Positions 10,082 to 20,092 of a stretch of DNA of 57,084 nucleotides are shown one piece after another. The position numbers and the translations under genes were made by a program. Source of the stretch: Methanobrevibacter woesei (GTDB lineage Archaea; Methanobacteriota; Methanobacteria; Methanobacteriales; Methanobacteriaceae); assembly GCF_003111605.1 (NCBI RefSeq), contig NZ_MZGU01000001.1, positions 1 through 57,084 of the forward strand. The letters run 5' to 3'. The notes under the pieces were generated by a model. That model ran no database searches and had not been told where the DNA came from. It saw nothing but the letters and a program-made list of their open reading frames with translations. The first letter of the stretch is position 1. Each line of letters opens with the position of its first letter.

Positions 10082-11824
10082 ATGAACAAAAGATTAATTG
10101 GATTAGTAATAATCTCCATTATCTTATTGTCATCAATTTCAGCTGTTACTGCTGATGAAGATAAATCATATACTATTAATTTATCAGATATCATTTTAAC
10201 TATTAATGCTGATGGTAATGTTAATATTGAGGAATGTTATCAGTATACTTTTAATGGTGAATTTAATGGAGTTTATAGGACAATACCTCTTAAAGATGGA
10301 GAATCCATTGAGAATTTGAAAGTTTTTAGTAGTGGAGCATATTCAGAATATGAAGTTACAACCGATGAAGATGGAAATTATAAAATAACCACTTATTTGT
10401 ACTCTGATGAGGATTACACACAACCAATAAAAGATACTACAGTTACTGTTTGGTATGAGTATGATTTTGTTGGTTTGATTAATATTTATAATGATATTGC
10501 TGAGCTTCATTATAAATTATGGGGTGAAGAATGGGATGAAGGAACTGAAAAGTTAAATGCACATATACAATTTAATTCATCTGAAGGAATTGAGTATTGG
10601 ATTAATCCTTACTATTTGTCCTCAAATGAATCATGGAATGGATCTGAACTTAATATTTATACTGGAGAATTAAGTGCTGGTGAATTTTTAGAATTTAGAG
10701 CTTTAATTCCTTTAAGCCAATTTAATGAAAATCCAACATATGCGTATATCATTGATTCAAATGGGCGGGAAGAAATTTATAAAATTCAACAGGACTATGA
10801 GAATTCAATGCGTTATTTAGAGTCTTTTTCATATTTATATCCAATCGTCATGTTTTTGAGCCTATTTATCCCAGTAGTTACATATTTAAGGTATGGTAAA
10901 GAACCAAAAATTGATTATGATGCTCCATATGAACATGAACCTCCTACAAATGATCATCCCTTGTTTGTTGATGCAATGTTTGGAACTAGGGAGTCTGTTG
11001 GAGTAATAAGTGATAATGGTATTCAAGCTACCATATTGAAATTGATAGATGAAGGTATATTAAGTTTAGATGATGATGGAGAAGAGGGGATTTCACTTGT
11101 TTTAAATAATGATAATATTCTATCAACAATTGAAGACTATGAGGCAAATATCTTAAACTTATTTTTAAAATATGGGGAAGATGGAAGAATTAACTTAAAG
11201 AATCTAAAAAGAAATCTAAGTAATCAATTTAGAGCAAGGGAGTTTGAAAGTGAATACAATAAAATCAAGAATGACTATCATGAGAAATATATAAATCCAA
11301 TATATGATTCATTTTTTAGAGATAAAGGAGCAAAGATAATCAAATATTATGGAACAAGTATAGTTATTGTATCAGCAATTGTTTTAGGTTGTATTTCAAT
11401 GGATTATTGCATTGCTATTTCTATAGTATTTATCTTCATTGGAGCTATTTTCATTTTATTGAATAATCGATATGGTGGTCAATGGACTGTTGAAGGTAGA
11501 ATGAAATTTGAAAAATGGCAAAGTTTTAGAAGATATCTAAATGACTTTTCATTAATAAAAGAGCATCCTCCAGAATCCATTGTTATTTGGAATCATTATT
11601 TAATCTATGCTTCTGCATTGGGTAATGCAGATAAAGTAAAGCAAGCAATGGATGATATAATTCCTTCAAATGATTTGCAGAATAACAATATTTATAGGTA
11701 TCATCATCATGGAGGGTCTTTATTATTTACATCTTCAATGAATACTGCCCACAGTGAAAGTTCTTCAAAAGGCGGAGGATCTGTTGGGGGTGGTTCTGGA
11801 GGTGGTGGTGGAGGAGCATTCTAG
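10082..11824 (+). CDS. DUF2207 membrane protein with Gly-rich C-terminus
   Basis: 580 aa from ATG 10082 (AGGTGAAA upstream). Signal peptide 1-27; extracellular beta-rich DUF2207 domain to about 240 (YTFNGEFNGVYRTIPL); a membrane span near 250-270; a cytosolic middle region; two spans near 420-460; and a tail ending in GGGSGGGGGGAF. The architecture matches the archaeal/bacterial DUF2207 (YciQ-like) family of unknown function. A close paralogue lies at 32781-34544 next to LemA. Confidence 0.85.
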   Translation: MNKRLIGLVIISIILLSSISAVTADEDKSYTINLSDIILTINADGNVNIEECYQYTFNGEFNGVYRTIPLKDGESIENLKVFSSGAYSEYEVTTDEDGNYKITTYLYSDEDYTQPIKDTTVTVWYEYDFVGLINIYNDIAELHYKLWGEEWDEGTEKLNAHIQFNSSEGIEYWINPYYLSSNESWNGSELNIYTGELSAGEFLEFRALIPLSQFNENPTYAYIIDSNGREEIYKIQQDYENSMRYLESFSYLYPIVMFLSLFIPVVTYLRYGKEPKIDYDAPYEHEPPTNDHPLFVDAMFGTRESVGVISDNGIQATILKLIDEGILSLDDDGEEGISLVLNNDNILSTIEDYEANILNLFLKYGEDGRINLKNLKRNLSNQFRAREFESEYNKIKNDYHEKYINPIYDSFFRDKGAKIIKYYGTSIVIVSAIVLGCISMDYCIAISIVFIFIGAIFILLNNRYGGQWTVEGRMKFEKWQSFRRYLNDFSLIKEHPPESIVIWNHYLIYASALGNADKVKQAMDDIIPSNDLQNNNIYRYHHHGGSLLFTSSMNTAHSESSSKGGGSVGGGSGGGGGGAF

Positions 11825-12342
11825 CTCATCCATCCTTTTTTTCATATAACTGATTCCTACATTAAAATAAAAATTTATAGATTTTATATCTTTTTACTTT
11901 AAAATCATATTCTAGCATTTATAGAGTAACAGTGTTCATAAATGATAATAATTAATAAACAATCCCAATAATCTGTTTTTTCAAATAAAAATAAATTAAA
12001 TAATAAAAATTTAAAACTCCGTATATTGAAACATTAAATGTTTTAATCTAAAAAAATTATATGTAAATATTACTTTTAAAACATATAATGGATAAAAAAA
12101 ATAAAATTAGATTAATTATTTCCCATAATATTAAATTTTTTGTTATTAATCCATAAAAATATGAACAATATGATATTATATTAAAGAAGAATTAGTTTAT
12201 TTCATAGAAAAAGCTTCACATATCATGAAAAATAATTTTCACATAAGAAATAATGATATAATTTTTATATTAGTTTATAATCTTATAAATATTATTATAA
12301 GGGACAATCATTATTATTGCCCCCTATAAATAGTTCAACAGT
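11825..12342. other. AT-rich intergenic region
   Basis: 518 bp, no supported ORF. Positions 11868-11910 show a faint likeness to the 37-bp repeat described below in reverse orientation, but too weak to count in such AT-rich DNA. Confidence 0.35.
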
Positions 12343-12849
<507 letters not shown>

Positions 12850-13255
12850 TTAATATAATTCAGTCATTTATTTTAAAATTGTTTAATTATTAATCATAAA
12901 TGATATTTTTTTATAAATTATTAAACTAATTATGAATTATCTTAAAAAAATATAAATAATAAACAATATTTTTATAAAAAAAATATATTTATAATGCCAA
13001 CATTATTAAAAAATGCCAGGAAATATTAGCATTATAATATTTAATATAATGTTAATATATGACTAAACATGAACTTTTAAAAACTAATAATGTTCATTAA
13101 ATTTTTGCATAATTTAAAAATAATTAAAGTTATATATTTATATTGTATGATTATTGATAAAACCATGGATGGATTTACCATTATATATGAAAAAAGAACT
13201 TATAAAATGAATATTAACCCATTTTATATTAAATAAGTAGAGATTTTTATTTAAA
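12850..13255. other. AT-rich intergenic region behind the adhesin remnant
   Basis: 406 bp with stops in all frames. No promoter, RNA or repeat could be supported. It probably includes decayed adhesin sequence and the terminator of the Dus gene. Confidence 0.35.
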
Positions 13256-14239
13256 CTACTTTTGATTTAACTTTACATAATAATCATCTAATAATCTAAA
13301 TAAATCTTCTTTTGTATTAGTTTTAAATAGCTTACTCATAAGGTCATGATTATAGGGAAAATGTTTGATATAATGTGAAATAAGGTTTCTGAACCTGCGA
13401 AATGCAAGTGTTTCATCATTAAAATCTAAAAACAGTTCAGTATGCTTTTTAATCATCTCAATTTTCTCTTCAAGAGTAACTTCTCTAGGCTCTATGCCGT
13501 AATCTAAATAGTCAATACATTCGCGAATAAGCCATGGATTTCCAAGGGTTGCTCTGCCAATCATTACAGCATCACATCCAGTTTCGTCAATCATCCTTTT
13601 TGCATCATAGCATGATTTGATATCTCCATTTCCTATAACTGGTATTGACAATTCATCTTTAATCTTTTTAATTATTGACCAGTCAGATTTACCTGCATAT
13701 CCCTGGTCTCTAGTACGTGGATGAACAGTAATGGCTGATGCCCCTGCATCTTCAACAACTTTAGCAATTTCTACTGCATTGATGTTATTTTCATCCCATC
13801 CGCTTCTGATTTTAACAGTTACTGGAACATCAACAGTTTCAACTACTGTTTCTATGATGTCGTGGGCAGTATCTGGATTTTTCATTAATGCAGAGCCTGC
13901 TTTAGAAGCTATTGCAACCTTTCTCACTGGACATCCCATGTTGATATCGATTATGTCTGGTTTTACTTTATTATAAACATATCTAGAAGCAATTCTAAAT
14001 GATTCGCAGTCAGATCCAAATAGCTGTACTGAGATAGGTCTTTCATAATCAGTCATATAGAGCATTTCCTGGGTTCTATGGTTGTTATACTTGATAGCTG
14101 TGGCAGATATCATTTCAGTTTCAACTAGTCCACATCCCATTAATTTAGCTATTCTTCTAAAGGAGGAATTGCATTCTCTTGACATAGGGGCAAGGACAAC
14201 TTGATTATCAATCTTTACATCACCAATTTTCCACTTCAT
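13256..14239 (-). CDS. tRNA-dihydrouridine synthase
   Basis: 327 aa. FMN-binding TIM barrel: VVLAPMSRECNSSFRRIA at the N-terminus, INMGCPVRKV with the catalytic Cys, VKIRSGWDENN, ITVHPRTRDQGYAGKSDW, and the phosphate-binding IGNGDI / AVMIGRATLGNPW. The family reduces uridine to dihydrouridine in tRNA using NADPH. Length and motifs match DusB-type proteins of methanogens. It is a core gene and marks the left border of the accessory region. Confidence 0.92.
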   Translation of the reverse strand: MKWKIGDVKIDNQVVLAPMSRECNSSFRRIAKLMGCGLVETEMISATAIKYNNHRTQEMLYMTDYERPISVQLFGSDCESFRIASRYVYNKVKPDIIDINMGCPVRKVAIASKAGSALMKNPDTAHDIIETVVETVDVPVTVKIRSGWDENNINAVEIAKVVEDAGASAITVHPRTRDQGYAGKSDWSIIKKIKDELSIPVIGNGDIKSCYDAKRMIDETGCDAVMIGRATLGNPWLIRECIDYLDYGIEPREVTLEEKIEMIKKHTELFLDFNDETLAFRRFRNLISHYIKHFPYNHDLMSKLFKTNTKEDLFRLLDDYYVKLNQK

Positions 14240-14392
14240 AAAACCACATTTATATATTATTGTTTTATTTTTATAGTTTTTATATCATTACTGAACATAA
14301 TAGTAATTTAAATTATATATAAAAAGAAATCCACTATATTTTTTATATTAATTTTTCTTGTTAGAGAAGTTTGAGGATATGTAAATTAATTT

Positions 14393-15634
14393 TTAAAACT
14401 GTGAATAAAAATTATCTTCAGAAAGAGAAATTTGACCTTTAGTAGGCATATAAATGTAACCTATGTCCATTAATTTATTAATTAATGCAGTGAATTCAAC
14501 ATTGTTTAATCCATAGGATTCTCTCATTTCATTTTCTAATTCTTTAATATTAATTGAGCTTTCATTTTGATCATTAGGAATATAATAAGTAATTTTATTA
14601 ATTATTTTTTCAGTATAGAAGTATTGTCGACTGTTATTTTTGTAATTAATTTTTATTCCATTAGTTTTAAACTGAAACTCTTTATCACAGTTTTTGCAAT
14701 AATGTGTTGGACTATCTCCACCAATAGTGCATCCTCCAAGAATAACATTACCTTTTTTTTGTTTATCAAATAGGTTATCTTCAGCAATAAGCCCATAAAT
14801 TATTGGTATAAATTTTCCTCCACAGTTAGGGCAATGTTCTGTATCAAATTTATATTCTATTTTTGAAATCCACTTTAAATAAAAATCGTTCAAAAAAGAA
14901 TAATCATTAATTGATAATTTAAGTAGCATCTTTTTAATACCATCAATAGAATCACTCTCAGAGAGATTACCATTTATTTCATCAATTTCAAAGGCTTTTT
15001 TATAACACCATAATGCATCTTCAAAATCATTGTTTTCTTCAAATGAGTACCCTGTTGCACAATAAGTCCCAGAACTAACATCATCTATATTGTCTAAATT
15101 TTTTAACACATTTAATGCATCATTTATTCGATCTGAAGTGTAATATACATACCATTTACCTTCGATTATTTTTTTATTATTATTATCAATGCTCAAAGCA
15201 GTATCATAAATATTTAAAGATTCATCATACCTACTTGAAAAACATAAAAGTCTACCAAGATATTCTAAAAGAAGTAAATCATTATGATTAAATTCAAAAA
15301 GTTTGTAATAGAATTCAATAGCTTCAGTACGTTTAAAATTATCTTCATATAATTCTGCTTTGTCAAACCATGCATCATAAGTTTCAGTATCCACTAAAAA
15401 AAGATGTTTAAAAAATTCCTCATAATTATTGGAATATTTTTTTAAACATGAAGATAAAACCTCATCATACCATTTAAAATGTTTTTCCCAAGAATTATTT
15501 TTAAAATCTTCACTAGCCTTTAAAAGCTTATTGTAATATTCAAAAGAGAGTTTATATTCTTCTTTTTTAAATAATTCAAAAGCTTTATTTTCTAAATAAA
15601 AAAATTCCTCTTTAAAATCGCGTTTTTTAATCAT
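14393..15634 (-). CDS. TPR-repeat protein with zinc ribbon
   Basis: 413 aa. Residues 1-240 are helical repeats of TPR type (FELFKKEEYKLSFEYYNKLL, EAIEFYYKLFEFNHNDLLLL, DALWCYKKAFEID). Then HCPNCGGKF ... HYCKNCDKEF gives a four-Cys zinc site near 275-325, and the last 70 residues resemble a small winged-helix (LINKLMDIGYIYMPTKGQISL). It is a probable scaffold protein; function unknown. GGTGAATT precedes the ATG. Confidence 0.7.
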   Translation of the reverse strand: MIKKRDFKEEFFYLENKAFELFKKEEYKLSFEYYNKLLKASEDFKNNSWEKHFKWYDEVLSSCLKKYSNNYEEFFKHLFLVDTETYDAWFDKAELYEDNFKRTEAIEFYYKLFEFNHNDLLLLEYLGRLLCFSSRYDESLNIYDTALSIDNNNKKIIEGKWYVYYTSDRINDALNVLKNLDNIDDVSSGTYCATGYSFEENNDFEDALWCYKKAFEIDEINGNLSESDSIDGIKKMLLKLSINDYSFLNDFYLKWISKIEYKFDTEHCPNCGGKFIPIIYGLIAEDNLFDKQKKGNVILGGCTIGGDSPTHYCKNCDKEFQFKTNGIKINYKNNSRQYFYTEKIINKITYYIPNDQNESSINIKELENEMRESYGLNNVEFTALINKLMDIGYIYMPTKGQISLSEDNFYSQF

Positions 15635-15710
15635 AATTCACCAAATAAACAATTATTCCTTTTAAGTAATATGATAAAATTTTTTTATAATAAGCTTTAT
15701 TGATTGTTGA

Positions 15711-15748
15711 GTTTTTTTATAGATATATTAAATACACTTTAATATATT
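15711..15748 (-). repeat. candidate decayed copy of the 37-bp dispersed repeat
   Basis: The stretch starts GTTTTTTTATAG and contains ACACTTTAA, matching the reverse form of the repeat (GTTTTTTATAG ... GCACTTTAA) at both ends with a worn middle. If real, it extends the repeat-bounded region leftward to include the first NADAR gene. AT-rich background makes it uncertain. Confidence 0.35.
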
Positions 15749-15776
15749 TAATTAATCAATTATCTAAAAGATAGTA

Positions 15777-16205
15777 TTAAGTAATATATTCATCTTGTAA
15801 CTCTTTCCTAATCTTCATTAAAAGTTTACCTAGCTTATTCTTTCCTGATCCATTGCATACTCCCCAGTACCTATCTCCCCAGGGATTTCCTTCAACTAAC
15901 TCTTCATCTCCAGTAGCTAGTAACTTTTTACGCAATGTTGGATCTTGGAATTTTAGTCTTAATCCTTTCTCCATTACATGAATTTTAACCTCTTCCCAGT
16001 CCTTTCTTAAATTGACTTTTCTACCCATTTTCTTTGCTTCAGCAGGTTTTGTTGCCTGTGCAATTTTTAGTTTTTCCTCCTGATTAAAGGTTTTTTGAGC
16101 TTGAAAATAGTGTTCTACTGTTGGATAAGTGATATTTTCCTCTTCAATTGGTGATTCGTAGAAATTGCTTAAAAACCAATATTTGCCACGAAACTTGTCT
16201 ATCAT
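15777..16205 (-). CDS. NADAR domain protein (YbiA-like)
   Basis: 142 aa, full length for the family. Motifs: FRGKYWFLSNFYESPI (N-terminal substrate pocket), YPTVEHYFQAQK with the catalytic-region Glu, LLATGDEELVEGNPWGDRYWG and LGKLLMKIRKEL. Family members are N-glycosidases that cleave riboflavin intermediates or ADP-ribose-type adducts; some act in phage-conflict systems. AAGGAGAA precedes ATG. A second, divergent NADAR protein lies at 18869-19606. Confidence 0.85.
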   Translation of the reverse strand: MIDKFRGKYWFLSNFYESPIEEENITYPTVEHYFQAQKTFNQEEKLKIAQATKPAEAKKMGRKVNLRKDWEEVKIHVMEKGLRLKFQDPTLRKKLLATGDEELVEGNPWGDRYWGVCNGSGKNKLGKLLMKIRKELQDEYIT

Positions 16206-16336
16206 TGTTTATTCTCCTTAATCAGTTTAAACATGTTTTATCCATAAATGTTTAATTTAACATTTATTATTCTTTTTATCAAAAAATAAAAAATTTTTAC
16301 TCATTAAGAACTTTATTCTAACATTTTATAACTCAA

Positions 16337-17998
16337 TTAATATAATAACTTTACATAATCTTTTTCATATACATTAATTGTTTCAAGAGATTCTTCATCA
16401 AGATTCATTTTACCATAATGACTAATTTTTGGAATATTATACTCATTAATACAATCATTAACTGAATCATAAAGATTATTAATCTCATCATCAGATAAGT
16501 TTAATTTCCTTGAAAGAGTTTTTATTTTATGTAAATCCTGATTTCTTATTTTAAGTTTATGAATATTTTCAGTTTTACCATTAATTCTAACATACATTAA
16601 CAATAATAATTTAAGTTCATTTAATTTATCATTAAAATTTTTATAAACATAAGATTTATGTAACAATAAGTTATACATGTCATCAGGACAATTTGCATTA
16701 ATTTCAATATATTTTCTAATTAAATTATCATAAATAGTAATCAATATATCAAATGTGCTAAGTTCAGGATTTAACTCACAAATTTCAATATATTCTTTAA
16801 ATGAAATAACATTGTCAATATAATATAAATAATAATCAAATTCATCTAAAAATTCTTTTCCTTTTTCAGTTAGACCATATGCATCTCCTGGGAATTCTTT
16901 ATTAATTATATCAATTGTTAAATTTTCTTTAACTCTATTGATTAAAGTTTTCTTTCTTCCCCCAACTTCTAAACCATTTTTCTTTAAAACTTCTTTAATA
17001 TCAGATGTTGAAGCTTCTTCTAAAACACCTAAACCATGACAATTTTTTATATGGTCTAAATTGATTGCTAAATCAAAAAATTTATTTTGTAAATAATTAG
17101 TTTCAGGAACTGTTGAAAAATCACCTTTATCAGAAGAACTGTAGTTATTAGCTAATTTTTCTATAACATATACTGGATTATTTTGGAGATAATTTAAAAA
17201 TAAAATATAATTCCTTTTAAATTCAATATTTTTGGTTGTGTAAATATCAATATTTGATATATAATTGTTATTTTCATAAGAAATATAGCACCACATTTCT
17301 TTTATTAATTCTTGTTTAATATTTGAAATATCAATACCATATTTCTTAAAGATATCAACATTAATTTTTATTAATTGATTCCAAGGAATGTCACCTACTG
17401 CAGAATAATCCATTATAAATATTGTATTATAATCAATTTTATTACTTTCACGGTATTCATCAAAGAATTCACCAGAAAGAAGAGAACAGATTTCTTCCAC
17501 ATCTTCTAATGAAAGATTGATATCATTTTCATTTAATAATGATTTAATATCCATTCCAATTTGTTCAAATCTTTTTATAAAAGGTACATTCCTCATTTGT
17601 AAAAATAAAAAATCATAAATTTTAAATGCTATTTCTTGAGTAAGGTTAATTGAAAATTCTTTAAATGTATCAATTATAAATTTTGTTGTGTATTCTTTGT
17701 CAATTTCCTTATTAGAATTTTCAATTTCTTCTATTACATCTAAACAAATTTGATTTGCCAATTCTAGAGAAATTTCTTCATATTCATTAGATATAATATT
17801 TTTTATTGCATGAGATCTTATACTAAAATATCTGCTGTTTTTTCTAAGGTCTTCAATTACATATTTTTTTACACTAAATCCGTTTAAAGAAGTATTAGAA
17901 GAAGATCCATCAATGTAATTTATTACTAAATTAACCTTATCTGCATAAACATCATCAATATTTAATCCTTTGAGTGTAGTGTCCATATTTTCAAACAT
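16337..17998 (-). CDS. Large protein with an internal SAP DNA-binding motif
   Basis: 553 aa from ATG 17998 (AAGGTGAAAATA upstream). Around residue 335 the segment TSDIKEVLKKNGLEVGGRKK is a good SAP motif, a helix-extension-helix that binds AT-rich DNA. It is followed by YGLTEKGKEFLDEF, a pattern often found C-terminal to SAP in uncharacterised archaeal proteins. The rest is helical, rich in Asn/Ile, with no enzyme motif. Function unknown; its neighbours suggest a defence or nucleic-acid role. Confidence 0.65.
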   Translation of the reverse strand: MFENMDTTLKGLNIDDVYADKVNLVINYIDGSSSNTSLNGFSVKKYVIEDLRKNSRYFSIRSHAIKNIISNEYEEISLELANQICLDVIEEIENSNKEIDKEYTTKFIIDTFKEFSINLTQEIAFKIYDFLFLQMRNVPFIKRFEQIGMDIKSLLNENDINLSLEDVEEICSLLSGEFFDEYRESNKIDYNTIFIMDYSAVGDIPWNQLIKINVDIFKKYGIDISNIKQELIKEMWCYISYENNNYISNIDIYTTKNIEFKRNYILFLNYLQNNPVYVIEKLANNYSSSDKGDFSTVPETNYLQNKFFDLAINLDHIKNCHGLGVLEEASTSDIKEVLKKNGLEVGGRKKTLINRVKENLTIDIINKEFPGDAYGLTEKGKEFLDEFDYYLYYIDNVISFKEYIEICELNPELSTFDILITIYDNLIRKYIEINANCPDDMYNLLLHKSYVYKNFNDKLNELKLLLLMYVRINGKTENIHKLKIRNQDLHKIKTLSRKLNLSDDEINNLYDSVNDCINEYNIPKISHYGKMNLDEESLETINVYEKDYVKLLY

Positions 17999-18228
17999 TA
18001 TTTTCACCTTACAATAGTATACATATATTGTTATTAAATTATTAATTAACTTTTTTATTTAAAAATAATATTGATAAATAAATAATAAAAAACATTTGCT
18101 TATTATTTTAAGAGCCAGACTTTAGGAGTTCTAATTACTTTAACTATTGTTGAAATTAATTATTAATTTTTAAAAAGTAATTTATTACACAAAAAACAAA
18201 ATATTATTAAAATTAATGGAGCATATAA

Positions 18229-18744
18229 ATGAGTGACTTTGATAAATATCCTAAGATGTGGATGGTTAGAGCAGGTAATGAATCCTTTTTAGTTGAATAT
18301 TTTATTAAATACAATATCGTTGCTGTTGGATGGGATGTACCTAACTTGAAAAATATGACAAAAGACAAAATCTTTTTCTTAATTGAATATCAATATGAAT
18401 ATAAAAAGCCAGCTACAAGAACTAGATATACTAATCAACTTATTGCTTTTTTTAATGAAATTTGTATTGGTGATTATGTGCTTACTTACAATCGCTATTC
18501 AAAAGATTATTATTTAGGTATAATCTGCTCTGATTATTATTTTAATGAGGATATTATTCCTTTATCACATCCTTACTATGATTTTAGTTTTTATGCCCAT
18601 ATTAGGGATGTTAAATGGATAACTAAATTCAAAAGAAATGAAGTAGATGAAAGATATAGGAAAAAACTAAATAATTTTTCAACAGTTTTCAAAATAAAAG
18701 ATGAACTTAAAGAGAATATACTTCAGATAACTGGTGAAATCTAA
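18229..18744 (+). CDS. Stand-alone Mrr-N/EVE-like domain protein (possible modified-base reader)
   Basis: 171 aa. KMWMVRAGNESFLVEYFIKY, NIVAVGWDVPNLKNM, ICIGDYVLTYNRYSKDYYLG and ISTIF-like NNFSTVFKI match the N-terminal domain found in front of Mrr-type restriction nucleases, a PUA/EVE-like fold thought to read modified bases. The nuclease domain is absent and the protein ends normally, its TAA stop (18742-18744) lying in a copy of the dispersed repeat. Family assignment is from memory of the pattern. Confidence 0.6.
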   Translation: MSDFDKYPKMWMVRAGNESFLVEYFIKYNIVAVGWDVPNLKNMTKDKIFFLIEYQYEYKKPATRTRYTNQLIAFFNEICIGDYVLTYNRYSKDYYLGIICSDYYFNEDIIPLSHPYYDFSFYAHIRDVKWITKFKRNEVDERYRKKLNNFSTVFKIKDELKENILQITGEI

Positions 18745-18776
18745 TAATTTAAAGTGCATTTTATCATCTAAAAAAC
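18742..18776 (+). repeat. dispersed CRISPR-like repeat, copy 1 (diverged)
   Basis: 35 bp, TAATAATTTAAAGTGC then ATTTTATCATCTAAAAAAC. It keeps the core TAATTTAAAGTGC and the A-rich end with C. It is the leftmost clear copy. It supplies the stop codon of the preceding gene. Confidence 0.7.
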
Positions 18777-18868
18777 ATAATCGTTTTTAATAGTTGGAGC
18801 TATTTAATAAAAGAAAATAAGATAATATTAATTGTTTTAAAATTAATATAATATTAATATCTTGGATG

Positions 18869-19606
18869 TTAATCCAAATATTTACTGTATTCCCAATCAA
18901 TTTTATCATTATTTTTGTATAATCTTCTTATTTCATCTCTTAGTTCCATTAAGGCAAATCCAAATAAGTTTTCCTCTCCTCCCCATTCATCATTAGAGAT
19001 ATAAACTAAAGATTTGTCTCCAGTATCTAAAAGAATTTGTTTTAAGTTATCGTCATTCATTATTTTATAATATGCTCCATTTAAACAAGCAGAGTATTTA
19101 TAATGATTCCATAATTCTTGTTGACTTCCAGTTAGCTCAAAATCATCATTTAAATCAGTTAAATCATAGTCATCATGAGGCATATCGAATAAATCATATT
19201 TTGCACATAAAATATAATTTCTAATACTTAAAAAATGCATTGCATCCAATCTAAATTCTTCATCAACTTGCTCAAGAGTGATGAAATCATTTACGACAAC
19301 ATAATCTTCTTCATCTATTTTTGAATATTTTTGAATTCCATCTTTTCTCCAGAATCTTGCAAAAAATGAATATTTTTCTAGTTTTTCAGCACCGTTCTGG
19401 TCTTCTTCATCATGACATAGCCAATTTAGAGGTTGAGGGAATAATTTTTTAAACTCTTCAGTTTCACAAGGTATGTTCATCCAATAGAACTCCCCGTATC
19501 CCATTCTCCAGCCAATAGTGTAACGAGATAATTCAGGATACATTAACCATCTTGGAGCTGCAAATTTACCATCATCCAAATAAGATTTCATTTTATCTTC
19601 TCCCAT
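18869..19606 (-). CDS. NADAR-family protein, long divergent form
   Basis: 245 aa. The N-terminal FAAPRWLMYPELSRYTIGWR and the C-terminal ILLDTGDKSLVYISNDEWG, ENLFGFALMELRDEIRRLY match a long NADAR subfamily in which the glycosidase fold contains an insertion. Expected activity is N-glycosidic cleavage of an ADP-ribose-like adduct. It is alone between repeat copies 1 and 2. ATG 19606 has GGTGCTGAT upstream; a second in-frame ATG lies four codons later. Confidence 0.65.
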   Translation of the reverse strand: MGEDKMKSYLDDGKFAAPRWLMYPELSRYTIGWRMGYGEFYWMNIPCETEEFKKLFPQPLNWLCHDEEDQNGAEKLEKYSFFARFWRKDGIQKYSKIDEEDYVVVNDFITLEQVDEEFRLDAMHFLSIRNYILCAKYDLFDMPHDDYDLTDLNDDFELTGSQQELWNHYKYSACLNGAYYKIMNDDNLKQILLDTGDKSLVYISNDEWGGEENLFGFALMELRDEIRRLYKNNDKIDWEYSKYLD

Positions 19607-19735
19607 ATCAGCACCTATAATATGTTAAATATCGGGGAATATCACTATATATTATATCAACATCTTTTGCATAAATCACTAGCTTTTCAATGTATCTTTT
19701 TATTGTTATTTCTCTGAATTCTAATAGATTAACAA

Positions 19736-19772
19736 GTGTAATTTAAAGTGTCTTTTATTATCTATAAAAAAC
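19736..19772 (+). repeat. dispersed CRISPR-like repeat, copy 2
   Basis: 37 bp: GTGTAATTTAAAGTGTC then TTTTATTATCTATAAAAAAC. Same length as the consensus, with a few substitutions in the middle. Confidence 0.85.
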
Positions 19773-19808
19773 CTAAATTATAACTACATTTTTTTATTTT
19801 AACATATA

Positions 19809-19964
19809 TTAGTCTTTATAACCAGTATATGTTGTGTAATCAACATCATCATTTGATTCAAAGTCTTCAGTTGGTGTAGCAAAAGTTATACCTCCACCAC
19901 AATAAGGGCAGACAATATCATATTCTGTTACTTCTTCACCACATCTAGGGCAATGTCTAATCAT
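19809..19964 (-). CDS. Small zinc-ribbon protein
   Basis: 51 aa from ATG 19964, with GGTGATTTT directly upstream on the minus strand. It has one ribbon, CPRCGEEV ... CPYCGGGI, followed by an acidic tail rich in Asp and Tyr. It is the only gene in the 283-bp segment between repeat copies 2 and 3. Function unknown. Confidence 0.7.
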   Translation of the reverse strand: MIRHCPRCGEEVTEYDIVCPYCGGGITFATPTEDFESNDDVDYTTYTGYKD

Positions 19965-20055
19965 AAAATCACCACATCATTATTATTGATTATAATTATA
20001 ACTGCTTCTTATAAAAATATTTAATTAATTTGATTTCAATTCTTGCTGTTAATGT

Positions 20056-20092
20056 GTGTAATTTAAAGTGCTTTTTTAGTTATAATATAAAT
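20056..20092 (+). repeat. dispersed CRISPR-like repeat, copy 3 (left half well kept)
   Basis: The first 21 bases, GTGTAATTTAAAGTGC plus TTTTT, agree with the older repeat form; the right half has diverged and overlaps the last codons of the neighbouring zinc-ribbon gene. Its right boundary is uncertain. Confidence 0.65.

Noticed and set aside
14303-14326. Another repeat copy (GTAATTTAAATT)
   Set aside because: Only the first dozen bases agree; expected by chance in such AT-rich DNA. Same for 16250-16286, 18149-18190 and 11868-11910.
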